Made by a program: the position numbers and the translations under genes. Below are positions 4,369 to 6,974 of a stretch of DNA of 6,974 nt, piece by piece. The notes below the pieces were generated by a model. It was given only the letters and a program-made list of their open reading frames with translations. It made no database searches and had not been told where the DNA came from. This DNA is from Rhodothermia bacterium. Its GTDB lineage: Bacteria; Bacteroidota; Rhodothermia; Rhodothermales; JABDKH01. The stretch covers positions 1 to 6,974 of the forward strand of contig JAHHLP010000443.1 in NCBI GenBank assembly GCA_018679295.1, in the 5' to 3' direction. Within the stretch, counting starts at the first letter, position 1. Every line of letters begins with the position of its first letter.

Positions 4369-6795
4369 CGGCGGCGGGCGGCTCGACCAGTCGCGGATGC
4401 GAATTCCGTTGCGCCCCATCGTAAACCAGACGGCGCCGCGTTCGGCCGTTTGAAGCACTTCATAGTCGTGCTCGTGCCAGTTCGATAACACCTCCTCATC
4501 AGGAAGTCCGTACCGGTTTCTCTCGCCTACACTCACGATCGCGTATCGAGGTCGCAAGGTCGAGCGTCCGATCGCCCTCAACATCAAATTGGTACTGCTG
4601 GTTCGTGATCCGTGGTGTGGCACCTTGACTATAGCCGCCGGAAGTATTCTTCGGAAATCGGCAACAATCTCGGATTCGGCGGGCCGCTCAACATCTCCCG
4701 TGAGAAGAAGTGTCCCGGCTGCAGCCTGTACCCGCAGGACAATCGACCGGTCGTTCTCAGTCATCCTCATGATGTCCTTCCGGTGCGGCCAGAGGACCTG
4801 AATCGATAGGGATGGGTCGAGGAACAGCGTGTCGCCCGTCTCGACGTACGTCACGGGTGTTCGAGTACTGTCGGCGAGGCGCTTGATTCGTGCCAGGACA
4901 CGTGATTGCGACGGCGTGTGCGCAGTTGCGATGCGGCCTATTTCTACGTGGTCGAAGAGCTCGAGTACGCCACCGATGTGATCGGCATGGGCGTGGGATA
5001 GGACGGCCAGATCCAGTCTGGCTGCGTTCAGACGGCGTAGATGCGGAACAATAGATCTTTCTGCTGGAGAAATCCCGCGCCGCCTGTCCCCTGCGTCAAC
5101 CAACATCGTTCGGCCGGAAGCCGTACGAATCAACGTTGCATCGCCCTGACCAACGTCGAAAAAGATTACGTCGGTTCGTTGCAGTGCATGGTTTTGAACA
5201 TGTCGCGCCTGACTAACAACGACACAAATGATGGCGTCACCCAGAAGGCTCCATCGACCTGATCGCGGGCGCCTGGCGAGTGCCCAAGAGGTAAATACCG
5301 CTGCGAGAAGGATGGGTGCAGTCGGAAAAACGCGTACGGACAAGACGCCCAAATACTCGCTGCCGAGTCTTGCCGTTTCGATGATCATCAGCAGGCTCAC
5401 TTCAGACGCGCGGATATAGATCATTTCAAGAGCATCCGCTGAGCCTGGGGCAGCCGAAAGAACAACGCCCAGGACACCCGACATGAGAGAAAGCGCGGTC
5501 AGGGGAACGGATGAGATGTTGAGTAGCAGGCCGGCAAGAGACACTTCTCCAAAGTGATATAACAACACTGGCGCAACACCGACGGTTGCAGATGCCGTGA
5601 CGGTCACGTTGGAGACAATCACCTTACCTACGGTCGCCGCCAAGCGCTGCAAAGCTCTCGCGTTTTCCATCATCGGGTTAAATGTCACGATCCCCGCTAC
5701 CGCACTCACCGACAGTTGAAAACCGGCTTCGAAGAGGGACCAGGGGGAGAAACTCAGAATGACCGCGGCCGCTATCCACAGCGAGTTGAGCGAGCCCGAG
5801 TTTCGGCGAACAAGTGGCGCGATGATCAGAATGGATGCCATGATGACGGCCCGGACGACGGAATCGGGCTTTCCCGTGAGGTTCATATAAGTCAGCAGGA
5901 GCAGCAGCGTGATGGCGACGCGGATGAACTCCACGTCACCCCACTTGAGGCGACAGCGCCGCAACACCGGCCCGGCGATGTTGAAGAAGACAAAACCGAC
6001 GACCATGACATGGAGCCCCGAAACTGCGAGCAAATGAACCAGGCCCGCGTCAACGAAGTCATCGCGGAGCTCAGGACTTATACCCGACCGATCGCCAAGC
6101 ATTAATGCAACCAGCATGGCGCGCGCATCAGAGTCACTCACCCCCGACCGAATGTTCTCCCGAATCGACCGCCGGATTCGTCCGATCCACTTTGCAGTTG
6201 ACGGTTGAGCAAGTGGATGCACGGTACCGTGCTCGACATAGGCAATCGCCTTGAAACCGCGGCGGTGGAGGAACCTGCCGTAGTTGAAGTCACTGGGATT
6301 CCGATGTGCAGGCAGTGCCCGGAGCGTGCCCAGCACCGACACCCTCGAACCCAGCTGCACATCGTTGTCTACCTCGGCATTCGCGTAGACCAGTAGTTTT
6401 CCGCCAAAGACTTCTTCGCGAGGAAGAACGACCAGACGATCCATGGTGTATCTCGGGCCGGATGCGCTTGCCGAAATGCGTACGATGCGCCCCGTGAACT
6501 CAAGCTCTTCATCATCTTGCAGCAAATCGCGCCACGCAGATGAGTCCCGATCCACAACGCGTACGTAACTGACGACGCCGCACAATAATGCGAGAGCCAT
6601 CGAAAAGGCCGGCTTGCACGGTGCGCTTATCCGGGGGCCTGCACGGTGGCACCACGCAAGACAGACGAGCGCTACGAGGACGGTCCCGATCGCACCCACG
6701 AGGATCGTTGGTGTTACCCGTGGCGTGGGCAAAGAGTCGGCAAAGAGGATACCGATCGCCAGCCCCAAAGCGATCCGAAAAGCAGGTGTCCGCAT
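4363..6795 (-). CDS. comEC: ComEC/Rec2 DNA-uptake channel with metallo-beta-lactamase domain
   Basis: An inner-membrane protein that takes single-stranded DNA into the cytoplasm during natural transformation. From ATG at 6795 it has 810 residues; an in-frame TTG at 6807 would add four. Order: N-terminal membrane segments (about 7-80); a DUF4131/OB-fold region (about 95-200) with the hallmark NPSDFNYGRFLHRRGF; the Competence channel domain (about 220-490) with LGDRSGISPELRDDF and HLLAVSGLHV (SGLH at 259-262); and a C-terminal metallo-beta-lactamase domain (about 540-790). That last domain keeps its motifs: FDVGQGD near 546-552, SHAHADH at 600-606, LLTGD at 697-701 and PHHGS at 726-730, so metal binding and a nuclease role are plausible. 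About a dozen hydrophobic segments are visible. Length and all three domains are typical of a complete protein with no frameshift. Its stop overlaps that of the convergent usp gene. No comEA, comF or DNA-processing gene is in the window, as is common for comEC. Confidence 0.95.
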   Translation of the reverse strand: MRTPAFRIALGLAIGILFADSLPTPRVTPTILVGAIGTVLVALVCLAWCHRAGPRISAPCKPAFSMALALLCGVVSYVRVVDRDSSAWRDLLQDDEELEFTGRIVRISASASGPRYTMDRLVVLPREEVFGGKLLVYANAEVDNDVQLGSRVSVLGTLRALPAHRNPSDFNYGRFLHRRGFKAIAYVEHGTVHPLAQPSTAKWIGRIRRSIRENIRSGVSDSDARAMLVALMLGDRSGISPELRDDFVDAGLVHLLAVSGLHVMVVGFVFFNIAGPVLRRCRLKWGDVEFIRVAITLLLLLTYMNLTGKPDSVVRAVIMASILIIAPLVRRNSGSLNSLWIAAAVILSFSPWSLFEAGFQLSVSAVAGIVTFNPMMENARALQRLAATVGKVIVSNVTVTASATVGVAPVLLYHFGEVSLAGLLLNISSVPLTALSLMSGVLGVVLSAAPGSADALEMIYIRASEVSLLMIIETARLGSEYLGVLSVRVFPTAPILLAAVFTSWALARRPRSGRWSLLGDAIICVVVSQARHVQNHALQRTDVIFFDVGQGDATLIRTASGRTMLVDAGDRRRGISPAERSIVPHLRRLNAARLDLAVLSHAHADHIGGVLELFDHVEIGRIATAHTPSQSRVLARIKRLADSTRTPVTYVETGDTLFLDPSLSIQVLWPHRKDIMRMTENDRSIVLRVQAAAGTLLLTGDVERPAESEIVADFRRILPAAIVKVPHHGSRTSSTNLMLRAIGRSTLRPRYAIVSVGERNRYGLPDEEVLSNWHEHDYEVLQTAERGAVWFTMGRNGIRIRDWSSRPPPS

Positions 6796-6974
6796 CGAGC
6801 TTGCCAAATGGAGGACAAGAACGGGTGCCCCTAATCAGACACGGCTGAGGAGTCTGGCATAACCCGATGTAATCGCGTCTCAACTCATGGTTCGTTGCTC
6901 CCTGCAGCGTCGCGGACGGCGCGTGTTTCATTCGCTTGAAACTCACTTGGAATAGAGAGGGCCTTGTACTATCC
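6796..6974. other. Upstream region of comEC, no gene seen
   Basis: This 179-base stretch runs from the comEC start to the right edge. The minus-strand reading frame crossing it is a shadow of comEC in another frame. On the minus strand TTGAGA, 16 bases, then TATGCC (around 6860-6890) is a weak sigma70-like pair. An inverted repeat GTTTCA-TTCGCT-TGAAAC lies at 6925-6942 without a T-tract. Nothing firmer can be said. Confidence 0.4.

Noticed and set aside
5716..6105. A 129-residue plus-strand ORF rich in Asp, Glu and Gln.
   Set aside because: It lies antisense to the Competence domain of comEC, and its polar composition is what the complement of hydrophobic codons gives.
6512..6946. A 144-residue minus-strand ORF upstream of and overlapping comEC.
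   Set aside because: It is a frame shadow: most of it overlaps comEC in another frame, its composition is Arg/Cys/Pro-rich and no family motif is visible.
1..6974. CRISPR arrays, tRNA or rRNA genes, insertion sequences and phage genes.
   Set aside because: No regularly spaced repeats, cloverleaf-like segments, transposase motifs or terminal inverted repeats were seen.

Overview
The window reads as ordinary chromosomal DNA of a moderately GC-rich bacterium. None of the five genes whose starts are visible has a clear Shine-Dalgarno sequence. The glucose-6-phosphate isomerase is of the short Bacillus-like type. One possible promoter resembles the TTTG / TAnnTTTG form used by Bacteroidota. Together these suggest a Bacteroidota/Rhodothermota-like organism, but this is inference and the lineage is not proven.

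Left part (1-1542, minus strand): three genes lie in the same direction with short gaps. Read 5' to 3' they are a small Cys-free protein resembling the helical core of anti-sigma zinc fingers, a NUDIX hydrolase with an extra N-terminal domain, and a radical SAM enzyme that runs off the left edge. They may form one operon. A divergent spacer (1543-1741) containing a small hairpin separates them from a complete pgi gene on the plus strand (1742-3010).

Middle part (3011-3528): about 520 bases with no credible gene. This is the most interesting stretch of the window. It carries a cluster of 9-mers like DnaA boxes (3051-3353), including one that fits TTWTNCACA exactly. Next come a short spacer and an array of CTA/TTA/ATC triplets like DnaA-trios, and then an AT-rich tract (about 23% G+C over 3361-3425). 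This is the layout expected of a chromosomal replication origin (oriC). No dnaA, dnaN, gidA or parAB gene is in the window, so the call rests on the non-coding sequence alone.

Right part (3529-6974): a tandem two-domain universal stress protein on the plus strand meets, tail to tail with a 6-base overlap, a full-length ComEC/Rec2 DNA-uptake channel on the minus strand. The last ~180 bases are the upstream region of comEC and hold no gene I can support.

The genes do not form a single pathway: they cover glycolysis (pgi), stress response (usp), DNA uptake (comEC), nucleotide or RNA housekeeping (NUDIX) and an unassigned radical SAM reaction. Such mixed housekeeping surroundings are compatible with an oriC that is not next to dnaA.
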